A DNA stretch of 39,063 nucleotides from Pseudomonadota bacterium (GCA_002747455.1 PDPG01000024.1:1-39063); one strand, 5' to 3'. Counted from the first letter of the stretch, positions 10,586-19,655 are shown. A program made the numbers and translations. The notes: generated from the letters alone by a model not told the origin.

Positions 10586-10606
10586 ACGCTATCTAGCAAA
10601 TGTATC

Positions 10607-10692
10607 ACCCTGTTAGCGACTGGTTTGTTGCTAACCGGGTGGCATGAGTAAGAGCGGCGGCTGATTGTTTATATGTATGACTTTCAGCCGCT
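10607..10692 (+). terminator. Two stem-loops after fadA (weak terminators)
   Basis: ACCCTGTTAGC/GCTAACCGGGT (10607-10617 and 10630-10640) pairs with one mismatch. GCGGCTGA/TCAGCCGC (10657-10664 and 10684-10691) pairs perfectly over a 19-nt loop. Neither has a T tract, so they may protect the 3' end or attenuate transcription rather than terminate it. They lie between fadA and the chalcone-isomerase-like gene. Confidence 0.4.
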
Positions 10693-10731
10693 TGTTGGGA
10701 TGCTCAATCTGGAAACTTACGAGGAGAGAAT

Positions 10732-11298
10732 ATGAAATCTATCTATGCACTAGTGGCAGGGTTGCTGTTGGCATTGACCGCAACGCAAGCTTCAGCCGCG
10801 AATATTGCCGGTGTTAATATGCCGGATCAGATTCAATATGCTGGCAAGACTATGGTGTTGAATGGCGCGGGCGTCCGTAAAAAATTCTTAATGACAATCT
10901 ACGTTGGCGGCTTGTATTTAACGACTAAGAGCAATGATGGTGATGCCATTATACAAGCAGATGAGCCAATGAGTATCCGGCTGGCGATTACCTCCAGCAT
11001 GATCACCCCTGACAAGATGAAATCGACAACATTGCAGGGCTTTCGACGTGCAATGAACGGCAATATCTCCCCACTGAAAAAAGAAATTGATCAGTTGATG
11101 AGTTCATTTGACAAAGGTGTTTCTAGAGGCGATGTCTATGAGCTGACGAATGTGCCGGGCAGCGGCGTACACATTATTCGCAACGGCAAGCGGGTTGAGA
11201 CAATTCGTTCCAAAGCCTTTAAAGCGACATTATTTGGGATCTGGCTATCTAAAACGCCTGTGAATGCGGGGCTGAGAGCACGCATGTTAGGTATGTAA
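10732..11298 (+). CDS. Secreted chalcone isomerase-like domain protein
   Basis: A clear signal peptide (MKSIYALVAGLLLALTATQASA) is followed by the bacterial chalcone-isomerase-like domain: IAGVNMPDQIQYAGKTMVLNGAGVRKKFLMTIYVGGLYL, then RLAITSSMITPDKM, ending with KATLFGIWLSKTPVNAGLRARML. Bacterial members are periplasmic and not flavonoid enzymes. Plant relatives of this fold bind fatty acids, so a lipid-binding role beside the beta-oxidation operon is plausible, but this is inference. Length (188 aa) is normal for the family. A GGAGAG ribosome site precedes the ATG. Confidence 0.85.
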   Translation: MKSIYALVAGLLLALTATQASAANIAGVNMPDQIQYAGKTMVLNGAGVRKKFLMTIYVGGLYLTTKSNDGDAIIQADEPMSIRLAITSSMITPDKMKSTTLQGFRRAMNGNISPLKKEIDQLMSSFDKGVSRGDVYELTNVPGSGVHIIRNGKRVETIRSKAFKATLFGIWLSKTPVNAGLRARMLGM

Positions 11299-11329
11299 GC
11301 CATAGAAATAAAAGGGTGGTGTGTGAATC

Positions 11330-11881
11330 ATGTCGTTACCAGAGCCTGTTGAGCGTGAGCATTTGCATAGTCGGCGCGTGAAGTGTGATGCTTATCGACG
11401 TGCGGATGGCTTATGGGATATCGATGGTCAGGTCGTTGATTTTAAACATTACTTCGTGGAAGCCAATGAAGAAGGGCGCACCCTTGAAGTGGGCGAGCCG
11501 TACCACGATCTGTCGTTGCGTATGACTATCGATCAACAGTTCTTGATTCACGAAATCCATGCGTCGATGGATGCTACACCGTTTGGGATGTGCCCCCGAA
11601 TTACCGAGGCTTTTAAGTGCCTTGAGGGGACACGCCTCGGGCCAGGCTGGCATCGTAAGGCCAAGGATTTATTGGGTGGAACGAAAGGTTGCACCCACCT
11701 GCTAGAGCTTTTAAAGCCCGTTGCCACGACAGCAATTCAGGCGATATGGCCAATGATGGATGAGCAGATGCGCCAATACAGCTCAGCACTTGCACTGAAC
11801 ACCTGCCACACCTGGTCTCAGTCCAGTGATGTGGTGCGTGAGTATTTCCCGAAGCTGTATAAAGCGGCAGATCAAGTTTGA
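11330..11881 (+). CDS. DUF2889 domain protein
   Basis: This 183-aa protein has the DUF2889 pattern: PVEREHLHSRRVKCDAYRRADGLWDIDGQVVDFK near the start, then EPYHDLSLRMTIDQQFLIHEIHASMDATPF and a Cys-containing LGGTKGCTHLLELLKP. No signal peptide or membrane segment is present. The function of the family is not established. The gene lies 31 nt after the chalcone-isomerase-like gene on the same strand and may be the last gene of the fatty-acid block. Confidence 0.85.
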   Translation: MSLPEPVEREHLHSRRVKCDAYRRADGLWDIDGQVVDFKHYFVEANEEGRTLEVGEPYHDLSLRMTIDQQFLIHEIHASMDATPFGMCPRITEAFKCLEGTRLGPGWHRKAKDLLGGTKGCTHLLELLKPVATTAIQAIWPMMDEQMRQYSSALALNTCHTWSQSSDVVREYFPKLYKAADQV

Positions 11882-11909
11882 ACGACTACGACTAATTTGT
11901 ATAAACCCC

Positions 11910-11956
11910 GACCTAATCTGACACCTTCTGAAAATCGGTAACCGTCAGATCAGGTC
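11910..11956. terminator. Bidirectional terminator between convergent genes
   Basis: GACCTAATCTGAC (11910-11922) and GTCAGATCAGGTC (11944-11956) pair with one mismatch. On the minus strand the stem is followed by GGGGTTTAT, on the plus strand by TGGAGTTTT. It sits between the convergent DUF2889 and methyltransferase genes. Confidence 0.6.
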
Positions 11957-11969
11957 TGGAGTTTTACAA

Positions 11970-12788
11970 CTAATTGATATCCACTCTAAGTAGTCGTTGG
12001 TTAAGTCGCTTGTATCCCCACGGGGTTTTATAAAGCAAGCGCAGCCACAACGGGAAGCGTTTGCTGTCGCAATCACTCATATAATGTTCTTCTGTGATGT
12101 GCAACTTATCGTTCCATCGCTCCATATCCTTGCTGTTGAGCAATGACCACTTAAATTCAGCTTTTTGTTTGGTTCTTTTCACGGCATCGTGGTGCTTGGA
12201 CTGGCCTTTTGCCATGTATGCGAGCATATCAAACAGTATTGTTGTGCGCTCAAAGCGTCGGCACAGCATGTCAAAAAACGCTCGCACCTCGGCCTCATCG
12301 CAATACATCAATACGCCCTCACAAATAATCAGAACGGGTTTATTATGAGCCAACACCATGCCTATCCACGCTTCTTCCAGCATCGACATCGACAGCAGTG
12401 TGTTGTTTGGATGTGTCGGGCAAAGTTGTCGGCGAATATCTATCGCTTCGGGTAAATCCAAATCATACCAATGCGTAATATCCGGGCAATTCAGGCGATG
12501 ATAACGTGTATCCAAGCCAGCACCCAATTGAATAACCACAGCATCGGGATGTCGGTCAAGAAAGGCTTGGGCCTGCCTATCCATCACATTAGCACGAATA
12601 CAACAGCCGACCTGGCTCATTGTTACTTTGTTAAACGCGCTAAAGTCATAGTCGATATGCTTGAGTATTTCTACCGCGGCAGGGTCTTGAATCAAGCCAC
12701 CGTTGCGTTCGGTTTCAACTGCACGTGCCCAAACGGTAATCAGCATGGTTTCGGAAACATCTCTGAGTTTATCGGTACTTTCAGCCAT
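11970..12788 (-). CDS. LCM-family (leucine carboxyl methyltransferase-type) SAM-dependent O-methyltransferase
   Basis: The 272-aa protein has the LCM/PPM1-TcmP signature: ETMLITVWARAVETER with LIQDPAAVEIL at the start, the SAM-binding motif VIQLGAGLDTRYHRL, WYDLDLPEAIDIRR, and VLIICEGVLMYCDEAEVRAFF. Bacterial members methylate carboxyl or hydroxyl groups of small molecules; the substrate here is unknown. Its ATG is preceded on the minus strand by CGGAGAACG. It is separated from the DUF3465 gene upstream by 136 nt with no obvious function. Confidence 0.85.
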   Translation of the reverse strand: MAESTDKLRDVSETMLITVWARAVETERNGGLIQDPAAVEILKHIDYDFSAFNKVTMSQVGCCIRANVMDRQAQAFLDRHPDAVVIQLGAGLDTRYHRLNCPDITHWYDLDLPEAIDIRRQLCPTHPNNTLLSMSMLEEAWIGMVLAHNKPVLIICEGVLMYCDEAEVRAFFDMLCRRFERTTILFDMLAYMAKGQSKHHDAVKRTKQKAEFKWSLLNSKDMERWNDKLHITEEHYMSDCDSKRFPLWLRLLYKTPWGYKRLNQRLLRVDIN

Positions 12789-12924
12789 TGAACGTTCTCC
12801 GTGATTATTTTGTGGTGTGATTTATTTTAATGTTGTTTTCTCAGTATCATACAATCCTTCGAACATCCATACCACTCTGTCCAGAAACCACATTAATCTT
12901 GTCAGGCAGGTTTTTTAGGAATGA

Positions 12925-13437
12925 CTACTTATAAAACTTCCCACCCGCATAAATATAACCCCCTTGTTCCCTACCCTTGGGATCATGGTGCGTCCAGTGC
13001 AAAACACCGCCACGATGATTCCACTCATAGCGTCCTCTGATCTTGATAACATCACCTTTTTGCACAGGCGCGCGCGGCGCTAAATCAATGTTATGGGCAA
13101 CCAATAAGGTCACATCTGGCGCGAGTCGGATAAGGAATTTTTGATGCTGACTGCCTTTGGTATCATCTTTGAGGTTTTTAATCACCGTCGCTTCAGTGGT
13201 CATCCAGAACTGTGAGTTGACATCTTCCTTGGCCGAGCGGATTTTCTTTAAAAGCGCCGCCTGGTTATCAACATTCGGAGTAGCGGCCGAATCGGCTTTA
13301 GCAGGGAACTGGCTGGTATTGAGACTACTGCCACCATCATCTTTAAACAGATAGTTATAGCCACCCACCAATGCGGCCACCACGATTGCGCCAATAATAC
13401 GTCCCAGTTTATTTGTGATGCTTCGGTTAAGCTGCAT
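12925..13437 (-). CDS. DUF3465 membrane-anchored protein
   Basis: The 170-aa protein has an N-terminal membrane anchor (about residues 12-30, IIGAIVVAALVGGYNYLF) and then a periplasmic domain matching DUF3465. Recognisable parts are ATVIKNLKDDTKGSQHQKFLIRL, LAPRAPVQKGDVIKIRGRYEWNHRGGVLHWTHHDP and the closing GGYIYAGGKFYK. The domain looks like a small OB-type barrel. Function is unknown. It begins 1 nt after the stop of the upstream GTPase gene on the minus strand, so it is the third gene of that operon. Confidence 0.85.
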   Translation of the reverse strand: MQLNRSITNKLGRIIGAIVVAALVGGYNYLFKDDGGSSLNTSQFPAKADSAATPNVDNQAALLKKIRSAKEDVNSQFWMTTEATVIKNLKDDTKGSQHQKFLIRLAPDVTLLVAHNIDLAPRAPVQKGDVIKIRGRYEWNHRGGVLHWTHHDPKGREQGGYIYAGGKFYK

Positions 13438-13438
13438 G

Positions 13439-14842
13439 TTATTTTTTACCTTGTTTTAAATACATCATAATTTCTTCTTTGGCTTCTTTCATAACTGAGT
13501 CGCGGTCGAGGCTATCGAGAATTTCCGCCACGGCTAGTTTTGGCCCGCTATCACCCCAAGATTTTCCCTTAGCAAGATAGTTTTCTGCGGCACGTCCAAT
13601 CACCAATGTGCTGTACCAGGCAATTGCACCCTGAGCCGCTCCAGTGAGTACTGTCGATAAGCCAACGGTTGATATTTTCAGTGCCGAGGATGCAAGGTTC
13701 ACCGCCCAGAATGAGCCGTAAAGCAAGACCATTTGTGCTGCGATACTTTTAATCAGCTCACCGGCTTCTGTTTTGCTCATGGGCAGCCCGTATATACGTG
13801 ATAAATGAATAATCATGCCGACGTCGATGGCGGCAGCGGCAACTAAGTCGGCAATTGGAATAGGGTTTAATGCCACGGCGACACCTTTACCCATGCAATA
13901 GATGTGAATGATGCGTTCGCCAATTTCTTTACGCACTTCCAGCATACGCTCACCCACTTGCTCGCTCAGGTTTCCGGCAAACAGTGAAGCGTTCAGTGCA
14001 GAAAGTGTCTTTCCCTCGGCTTCGATAATATCCCACAGGCGTGTTTTTAAATTAATAATATCCACCGGACGCTGGCGGGTGGATTCGTGTTCATTCCCAA
14101 ATTCATCTTCACGGATAATAATTTGCATACCGGGGGAGGCGGCAGTAAAAACGATATTTTCCGGTGCGATAATGCCACCAACACGGTCACGAATAATGGC
14201 ACGCAATTCCAGCTTTTGCTTGTCGTTGTACTGATCGGCCTTATTGACCACCAATATAATCGGGCGCTTGGTTTCTGCTACGGTGTGTAATGCTTTTAAC
14301 TCAACATCGGTTAAGTCGCTGTCAACCACAAACAGCAATAAATCTGCGCGATTGGCCACTTCGTGTGCCAAGGCTTCGCGGGATTCACCATCAATCTCAT
14401 TAATTCCCGGGGTATCAATCAGGTACACGCCTCCGGCATCGACTTCTTGCCAAGCCTCCATGTCGGCGGTTTTGGTTTCCCCATGTAGCAGGCTGACGCT
14501 AAAGGCTTCGTGACCAATCAGTGCATTCAGCACCGAGGATTTACCCACGCTGACGCGGCCAAAGACGGCGATGTGAAGTTGACCTTGTTCCAGTTTATCC
14601 AGCATTTGCCGGATGCGTTGATACTCATGTTGCAGGCCACTTCGTACGGACGCAGGTACTCGTTCATCATTAAGCAACTGGCTCAGGCTTTCCTTGGCAA
14701 GATCCAGATGGTTGTCACCGTGTCTGATCGGTGAGTGTTCGTGCGTAGCCGTGTCTGTTGTGGGTTCGCCGTCAGGATTGGTCTTGTCGTTGCTCGAAAA
14801 CCAGCTTGGCAAATAGCTTTGCACGTGATTCCAGATTTTCAC
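13439..14842 (-). CDS. DUF697-type membrane-associated GTPase (Era/YcjF-like), second of a pair
   Basis: The 467-aa protein has a full GTPase core: G1 GRVSVGKS (95-102), a Thr-containing switch (GETKT), G3 DTPG (143-146) and G4 NKAD (200-203). The C-terminal half has hydrophobic and amphipathic segments of the DUF697 type (IPIADLVAAAAIDVGMIIHLSRIYG, then VLLYGSFWAVNLASSALKIS). The start is GTG 14842, preceded by AAGGAG at 7-nt spacing on the minus strand. It lies 71 nt inside the upstream GTPase gene, so the two are translationally coupled. The pair may form a heteromeric membrane-remodelling or stress GTPase, but that is inference. Confidence 0.85.
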   Translation of the reverse strand: MKIWNHVQSYLPSWFSSNDKTNPDGEPTTDTATHEHSPIRHGDNHLDLAKESLSQLLNDERVPASVRSGLQHEYQRIRQMLDKLEQGQLHIAVFGRVSVGKSSVLNALIGHEAFSVSLLHGETKTADMEAWQEVDAGGVYLIDTPGINEIDGESREALAHEVANRADLLLFVVDSDLTDVELKALHTVAETKRPIILVVNKADQYNDKQKLELRAIIRDRVGGIIAPENIVFTAASPGMQIIIREDEFGNEHESTRQRPVDIINLKTRLWDIIEAEGKTLSALNASLFAGNLSEQVGERMLEVRKEIGERIIHIYCMGKGVAVALNPIPIADLVAAAAIDVGMIIHLSRIYGLPMSKTEAGELIKSIAAQMVLLYGSFWAVNLASSALKISTVGLSTVLTGAAQGAIAWYSTLVIGRAAENYLAKGKSWGDSGPKLAVAEILDSLDRDSVMKEAKEEIMMYLKQGKK

Positions 14843-16247
14843 TCAACATCTCCTTAAAAGTCAGGGCAGCCGGTGCTGCGCGCAGTTGACCACGTTGTTC
14901 CAGCGTCTTGGTCACTGATTTACCCAGTGCATCAAAAATCATTCCGTAAGCAACGGCGTGTACCAAGCCTCCAGCAACCGTGCCAATGCCCGGAAATGCC
15001 TTTAAGCCATTACCGGCAACGGCCAATATCAGTGGAACGCTTTTCTTGAGCTGATCCTGGCTGAAGTCTAAAAATTTATCGATGTCCAGTTGCTTAACAG
15101 GTGCGTTGTATAGTTCGCATAAGTCTTTGACCATGCGTGTCCCCAGATAGCCCTGAACCACTAAGTCGGCACCGGGACTGACAGAGGCCATCGCACCCAG
15201 TACAGCTTTGCGGGTGTAACCTTTGACAATCTCAGCGGCTTTTGTCTGGCGGAATGCGACTTTCTCCGAGTCCAGCTTTTGCTTGACCAGCACGAAAACC
15301 GAGGCATCGCGCAAATTGTCCAACAGACCACTTTGGGTATCGATTTCTTCTTGAAGCGCCGCGGATAGCTCGTCAATCTTAGGTTTGCGGGGGCGGGTAT
15401 GGACTGACTCCATGCCGTTTTTGTCAATGCGAATCACTTCTTCTTCGCCACCAGACTGAACAAATACCAAGGTGGTTTCACCGTGCATTCGTTCGTTAAA
15501 GCGATCCCAGAGTAGCTGCCGTTCTTCATCGTTATAGCGGTCACTTTTATTCAGCGCCACAATCAGCGGCTTGCCAAAGCTCTGCAATGCCTGAATGTCA
15601 TTAAACTGGGTTCGGGAAAGGTCGGAGTCAGTGACATAAATAACCAGTTGTGCGCGTACTGCTTCATCATTCGCTATCGCATCCAATGTACCGTCGGCTT
15701 CATTTCTGCCGGGTAGATCAGTCAAGACCAGCTTATCACCGGAGCTTGATGTCCATGTGTAGCGGGCAATATCCTGAGTCGAGCCACCGCGCACATGAAT
15801 ATCTACATCTGCATCTGGCAGCAGGCTTTTAATGATAGAACTCTTGCCGGTGCTCACATTGCCAAACAATGCAACATAAATAATGCCAGCTTCCTTTCTG
15901 GCTTCCAGCTCCTCCAGCTCACGGCGAAGCTGCGCGGTATCCATGCCTTGCTTTTCGGCGTGTTCAATATCCTCCAGTACGATTTCTTTACTGATGTTGT
16001 CATTATCTGACAGCGTTGCCACCTTGACCGGTTTAAGCAGCCGCCAGATCAACCAGATAGCGCCTAAGACAAACGCGGCAATCAGCACCATATAGGTGTA
16101 AAAAATGCCTGCAGGCAACTCCTGTAATCGCGCCCAGATGTCAAGCACACTACGGGTGGCAAAGAAGATAAACAGCAGTAACAGGACAGAGGAGATAGCA
16201 ACCAGGGCTGCCAATACCCGCCTGAGCGTCGTTCCAGCTTGTTTCAT
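14772..16247 (-). CDS. DUF697-type membrane GTPase, first of a pair
   Basis: The 491-aa protein has two N-terminal membrane helices (about 11-31 and 47-71), a charged helical linker (85-118), then a GTPase core: G1 GNVSTGKS (129-136), G3 DLPG (177-180), G4 NKSD (233-236). The C-terminal DUF697-like region has Gly-rich hydrophobic segments such as VLGAMASVSPGADLVVQGYLGTRMV and GNGLKAFPGIGTVAGGLVHA. It resembles its downstream neighbour, for example in RYNDEERQLL against QYNDKQKL, which points to an old duplication. Only this member has the N-terminal anchors. First gene of a three-gene minus-strand operon. Confidence 0.85.
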   Translation of the reverse strand: MKQAGTTLRRVLAALVAISSVLLLLFIFFATRSVLDIWARLQELPAGIFYTYMVLIAAFVLGAIWLIWRLLKPVKVATLSDNDNISKEIVLEDIEHAEKQGMDTAQLRRELEELEARKEAGIIYVALFGNVSTGKSSIIKSLLPDADVDIHVRGGSTQDIARYTWTSSSGDKLVLTDLPGRNEADGTLDAIANDEAVRAQLVIYVTDSDLSRTQFNDIQALQSFGKPLIVALNKSDRYNDEERQLLWDRFNERMHGETTLVFVQSGGEEEVIRIDKNGMESVHTRPRKPKIDELSAALQEEIDTQSGLLDNLRDASVFVLVKQKLDSEKVAFRQTKAAEIVKGYTRKAVLGAMASVSPGADLVVQGYLGTRMVKDLCELYNAPVKQLDIDKFLDFSQDQLKKSVPLILAVAGNGLKAFPGIGTVAGGLVHAVAYGMIFDALGKSVTKTLEQRGQLRAAPAALTFKEMLSENLESRAKLFAKLVFEQRQDQS

Positions 16248-16867
16248 GGTCTGTTGATGTGTTTTATTGTCATGGGGGCAGAGTTTAGCACGAGGTGGTT
16301 TAGTGGGTTGACCACTTTCTGATGATTAATTTTTAATCGAATGACAGCTTATCCCCGATTTCATTCACTTTGTCGCTAACTGGGATGATGAGCAGCTAAA
16401 TTCAGATAACGTTAAGGCTGTGCCACGACACATGACAAACACGTTGTAGATAAAAAGGATTTTACGAAACGCGTTTTATTTCGACTTCCTTTCTTATTCA
16501 CTGCGTGTCGCTGAGTTACTTCAAATAATAATTATTCGGCCGTCACCTGTCAGGTACAGTGCTTTGTGCTGTAGCATGACCAATCCACTTGCATTTTGGT
16601 TAAAAACAGCGCTAACCGTGCCCCGAGATTGCTTGGCCTTTAGCATTTCCCCCATGATGCTATCCGCGATGAGGCTAGGCAATACACCACTCCATGGACA
16701 TCGGTTATGTTCTCGGTGAGCCTGATGTGATGACACAAAAAATAATTTTATAATGAGTTTGATCGTCAGGTTCTACCGGGATTTACAATGGGATAGGGTA
16801 GCCAATCGGTACTCATGTAGGGAAGTGTAAGAAACACGGAGGAGATATGGCCTTAATGGGTTATCTT
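16248..16867. other. 620-nt region with no supported gene
   Basis: This stretch lies between the start of the GTPase operon and the stop of the LysR gene, both on the minus strand. It must contain the GTPase operon promoter (minus strand, before 16247), but I could not pick convincing hexamers. A 71-codon open frame on the minus strand (16521-16736, GTG start) has no ribosome site and no family pattern, so I do not call it. A small 5-bp hairpin AGTGG/CCACT is present near 16300. Nothing else recognisable. Confidence 0.4.
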
Positions 16868-17767
16868 TCAGGAGCTGATTAGTTGACCCTTCTGTTTCAT
16901 AATATCCACTATATCAATGAGATAGCTTTTAAGGTGCTTATTTTTCATATAGGCAATGCGGGTAATAGATTCTGGAAAAAATGCAGAAAGGTCTCGCATT
17001 ACCAAGCCCTGAGATTCCTCTGGAATATGTGCAATGCCAGAAATAATCCCAACACCAAAACCCAGTCTCACATAGCTTTTTATGACATCACTATCCGTTG
17101 CAGAAAAGCTGGTATCAATGGTGAGTTTCTGTTTTTTAAAGGCAGTTTCGATTTTGGAGCGTCCGGTGAAGCCGAGCACGTAGGTGAGTATGGGGTATTG
17201 GGCAATGCGCTCAAGGCTTAACTCTCCTTCACATAATTCATGCCCCTCTGGAAGAATCAGGACATGGTTCCATGTGTAGCAAAAATGGCTGGTGAGCGCC
17301 TTATCATCAGCAATTTCTTCGGTACAAATAGCGATGTCAGCGTCATTGTCATGGAGCATTTGAACCAGTTGGCGGGGATTGCCTTGTAGAAAATGCACTT
17401 TGACTTTTGGATAACGCTGCCGAAATTCATTTAATACCGGCGGAAGGAAATACTTCGCCTGCATGTGGGTGGTTGCAATGCGAATATCCCCCTGACGGCC
17501 ATCCCGAAAGTCATCGCTAATGGCACGAATGTTCTCCAGTGATAATTCAATCGCATCCACCTCCCGAACAATGGCTAGACTTAGTGGTGTCGGTCTTAAC
17601 AAGCGCTTGCCTTTGCGCTCAAACAAGGGGACTCCCAGCTCTGCTTCCAGCAAACTCAGTTGTCGGCTGACGGCACTTTGCACAACAAAGTGTTGATCCG
17701 CAGCCCGTGAGATATTCAGGCCGTTGTTAAGCACTGTTTTCAAAAGTTGTAACTGAAATAGCTTCAT
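16868..17767 (-). CDS. LysR-family regulator, CysB/Cbl-like
   Basis: The 299-aa protein has an N-terminal winged helix (ISRAADQHFVVQSAVSRQLSLLEAELGVPLFERKGKRLL) and an effector domain close to the CysB/Cbl type. Shared landmarks are IATTHMQAKYFLPPVL (CysB has IATTHTQARYALP), FLQGNPRQLVQML, YPILTYVLGFTGRSKIETAF and FSATDSDVIKSYVRLGFGVGIIS. CysB relatives sense O-/N-acetylserine, sulfate, thiosulfate or APS and control sulfur assimilation. The neighbours are not sulfur genes: an AEC transporter lies 75 nt upstream on the same strand. The start ATG 17767 gives the normal family length. Confidence 0.9.
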   Translation of the reverse strand: MKLFQLQLLKTVLNNGLNISRAADQHFVVQSAVSRQLSLLEAELGVPLFERKGKRLLRPTPLSLAIVREVDAIELSLENIRAISDDFRDGRQGDIRIATTHMQAKYFLPPVLNEFRQRYPKVKVHFLQGNPRQLVQMLHDNDADIAICTEEIADDKALTSHFCYTWNHVLILPEGHELCEGELSLERIAQYPILTYVLGFTGRSKIETAFKKQKLTIDTSFSATDSDVIKSYVRLGFGVGIISGIAHIPEESQGLVMRDLSAFFPESITRIAYMKNKHLKSYLIDIVDIMKQKGQLISS

Positions 17768-17842
17768 TGCTTATTTGTGTTTGAGATAGTTTCGTTCGAT
17801 TATATTGACTTACCAGAGATAGATGCCATCCATCGCACAGTA

Positions 17843-18775
17843 TTATTGCAACCAACTCATCCAGATCGTGACGCTGATTAATGAAAATATCGTGGTCACC
17901 ACCACAATCTGTGAGGTTTCTTTTTCAAAAATATCATATTTAAGCGCCACCACATGCGCTAGGGCGCCGGTGGGCAGGGAGGTCAGCAACACCGTGACCA
18001 TTAACCAAACGGGATCATTGACACCGAGTATCCAAAATGCGGCGAGTGTGAGTGCGGGATGAATACAAAGCTTCACCAGAATCATCCAGCCCAACTCGGA
18101 TAATACAATGTTTGTTTTGCTGAACTGCAAACTGGCACCTAAGCAAAACAAAGCCACAGGAACTGCTGCAGGTGCCAGCATCTCCAGTGAACGTTGAATA
18201 GCGGTTGGCAGGGTTATTTGGTTTGCTGAGACAATAAATCCCAGTATGGTTGAAATAAAAATGGGGTTACGCAGTAACGCGCGATCCAAAATGGATAATA
18301 CTGGCTTGATTCCCAGCGCCTGTTGCCGGATTGTTTCCAACAATAATTGGGCGCCACCTATCAGTAAGAGATTACCCGCAAGAATAATACTGATTGTGGC
18401 GACGTGGTCTTTCTCACCCAATATCGCAAAGGTCAGTGGAATGCCCATGTACGCATAATTGGCAAATGTACCGTTTAAGGCACGCAACACTAACTGCTCG
18501 GCCTCACGCACATTAAACAAAAAGCGGCTCCCTACAATGGTAATTGCTGCCGTTGCGACGACTCCCACAACAAAAGCGCCCAGTGCGCTGGGATTAATTA
18601 AGCTTTCAACAGGGGCTTCACTGGCAGCCTTAAACAGCAAGGCGGGCACTGCTAAAAAGTAAACAAACTGATTCAGCCCCGGTAGCATCTTGTTATCAAA
18701 GATGGTTAGTTTGGCGACATAACCCAGCATGATCACCAGAAATAACGGCAGTATGGCTTGAAAATTTAATAACAT
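17843..18775 (-). CDS. AEC-family transporter (auxin efflux carrier type)
   Basis: The 310-aa integral membrane protein has about ten hydrophobic helices in two five-helix halves. The first half contains LPLFLVIMLGYVAK and GLNQFVYFLAVPALLF, and the second starts near NPIFISTILGFIVSANQI. Segments such as NYAYMGIPLTFAILGE and SLPTGALAHVVALKYD fit AEC carriers of the malate/amino-acid efflux kind. ATG 18775 is preferred over an in-frame TTG at 18784. The substrate cannot be inferred. It lies upstream of the CysB-like gene in the same direction and may be co-transcribed with it. Confidence 0.85.
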   Translation of the reverse strand: MLLNFQAILPLFLVIMLGYVAKLTIFDNKMLPGLNQFVYFLAVPALLFKAASEAPVESLINPSALGAFVVGVVATAAITIVGSRFLFNVREAEQLVLRALNGTFANYAYMGIPLTFAILGEKDHVATISIILAGNLLLIGGAQLLLETIRQQALGIKPVLSILDRALLRNPIFISTILGFIVSANQITLPTAIQRSLEMLAPAAVPVALFCLGASLQFSKTNIVLSELGWMILVKLCIHPALTLAAFWILGVNDPVWLMVTVLLTSLPTGALAHVVALKYDIFEKETSQIVVVTTIFSLISVTIWMSWLQ

Positions 18776-18929
18776 GAGAATCAACCCGCTGGTTAACTTT
18801 TATAGCAGGCGATGCATGGTACACCAGACAGGGTGTTTTCAGTATTTTTTGTGACCCAATCGTGCGCATGTTGGCACGCTATGATACTATCGCCACCACA
18901 AAAATCCCGACACAAAATATCTGGACGTA

Positions 18930-19655
18930 ATGGTTAAGCCTTCATCAACCGCAATCATTCAATTTCTCGATGTGTGCTACGTTGCTGGTGACTCGCTACT
19001 GTTGAAATCACTCACGCTTGAGGCGAATGAGCGGAGGATCGGTGTAGTCGGAAGAAATGGCTCAGGAAAGTCAACCCTTGCACGTTTATTATGTGGTTTG
19101 ATAAAGCCCAGTAGTGGCACGGTGACAATCAACGGTGTTGATGTGGCAAACGACCGCCAGCAAGCGATTCATACGGTGGGCATGTTATTTCAGAATCCAG
19201 ATCATCAGGTCATTTTTCCAACGGTTGAAGAAGAGTTGATCTTTGGTTTGCAGCAAATGGGACAGAAAAAAGCACAGGCCATTGCCGAGGTAAAGGCGTT
19301 GCTGGAAACCTTCGGTATGCAAGACTGGCTACAGCGTTCGATTAGTACTTTGTCACAAGGACAGCGACACTTTGTCTGCCTGATGGCTATTTTGCTGATG
19401 AAGCCCAAGTTGATTGTGCTGGACGAGCCGTATGCAGGGCTTGATATACCCACCACCTTACAGCTTAATCGCTATCTGCAGGATGTGGATGCGACGCTGA
19501 TCCACATTAGTCATCACCTTGAGACATTGAGCGACTATGAGCGTATTTGGTGGATTGACAATGGCCAGCTCAAACTGGATGGCACCCCTTCTGAGGTCTT
19601 TCCGGTATTTAGGCAACACATGCAAACCTTAGGGCAAACGAATGTTATCCTTTGA
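18930..19655 (+). CDS. bioM: Biotin ECF transporter ATPase subunit BioM
   Basis: The 241-aa ABC ATPase has Walker A GRNGSGKST (41-49), the Q-loop glutamine in LFQNPDHQVIFPTV (Q88), signature LSQGQ (141-145), Walker B LIVLDEP (161-167) and the switch histidine in HISHH. The FQNPDxQ segment is typical of ECF-type ATPases. It powers substrate uptake with the membrane partners encoded next. The stop overlaps the next start by 14 nt, showing tight coupling. The assignment to biotin rests on the bioN-bioY neighbours. Confidence 0.92.
   Translation: MVKPSSTAIIQFLDVCYVAGDSLLLKSLTLEANERRIGVVGRNGSGKSTLARLLCGLIKPSSGTVTINGVDVANDRQQAIHTVGMLFQNPDHQVIFPTVEEELIFGLQQMGQKKAQAIAEVKALLETFGMQDWLQRSISTLSQGQRHFVCLMAILLMKPKLIVLDEPYAGLDIPTTLQLNRYLQDVDATLIHISHHLETLSDYERIWWIDNGQLKLDGTPSEVFPVFRQHMQTLGQTNVIL

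Noticed and set aside
10607..10692. Stem-loops after fadA considered as a small RNA gene
   Set aside because: No promoter or T-tract terminator was visible; simple 3'-end hairpins are sufficient explanation.
16521..16736. 71-codon minus-strand ORF with GTG start
   Set aside because: No ribosome site, no family pattern, and an ordinary length for chance in a 620-nt gap.
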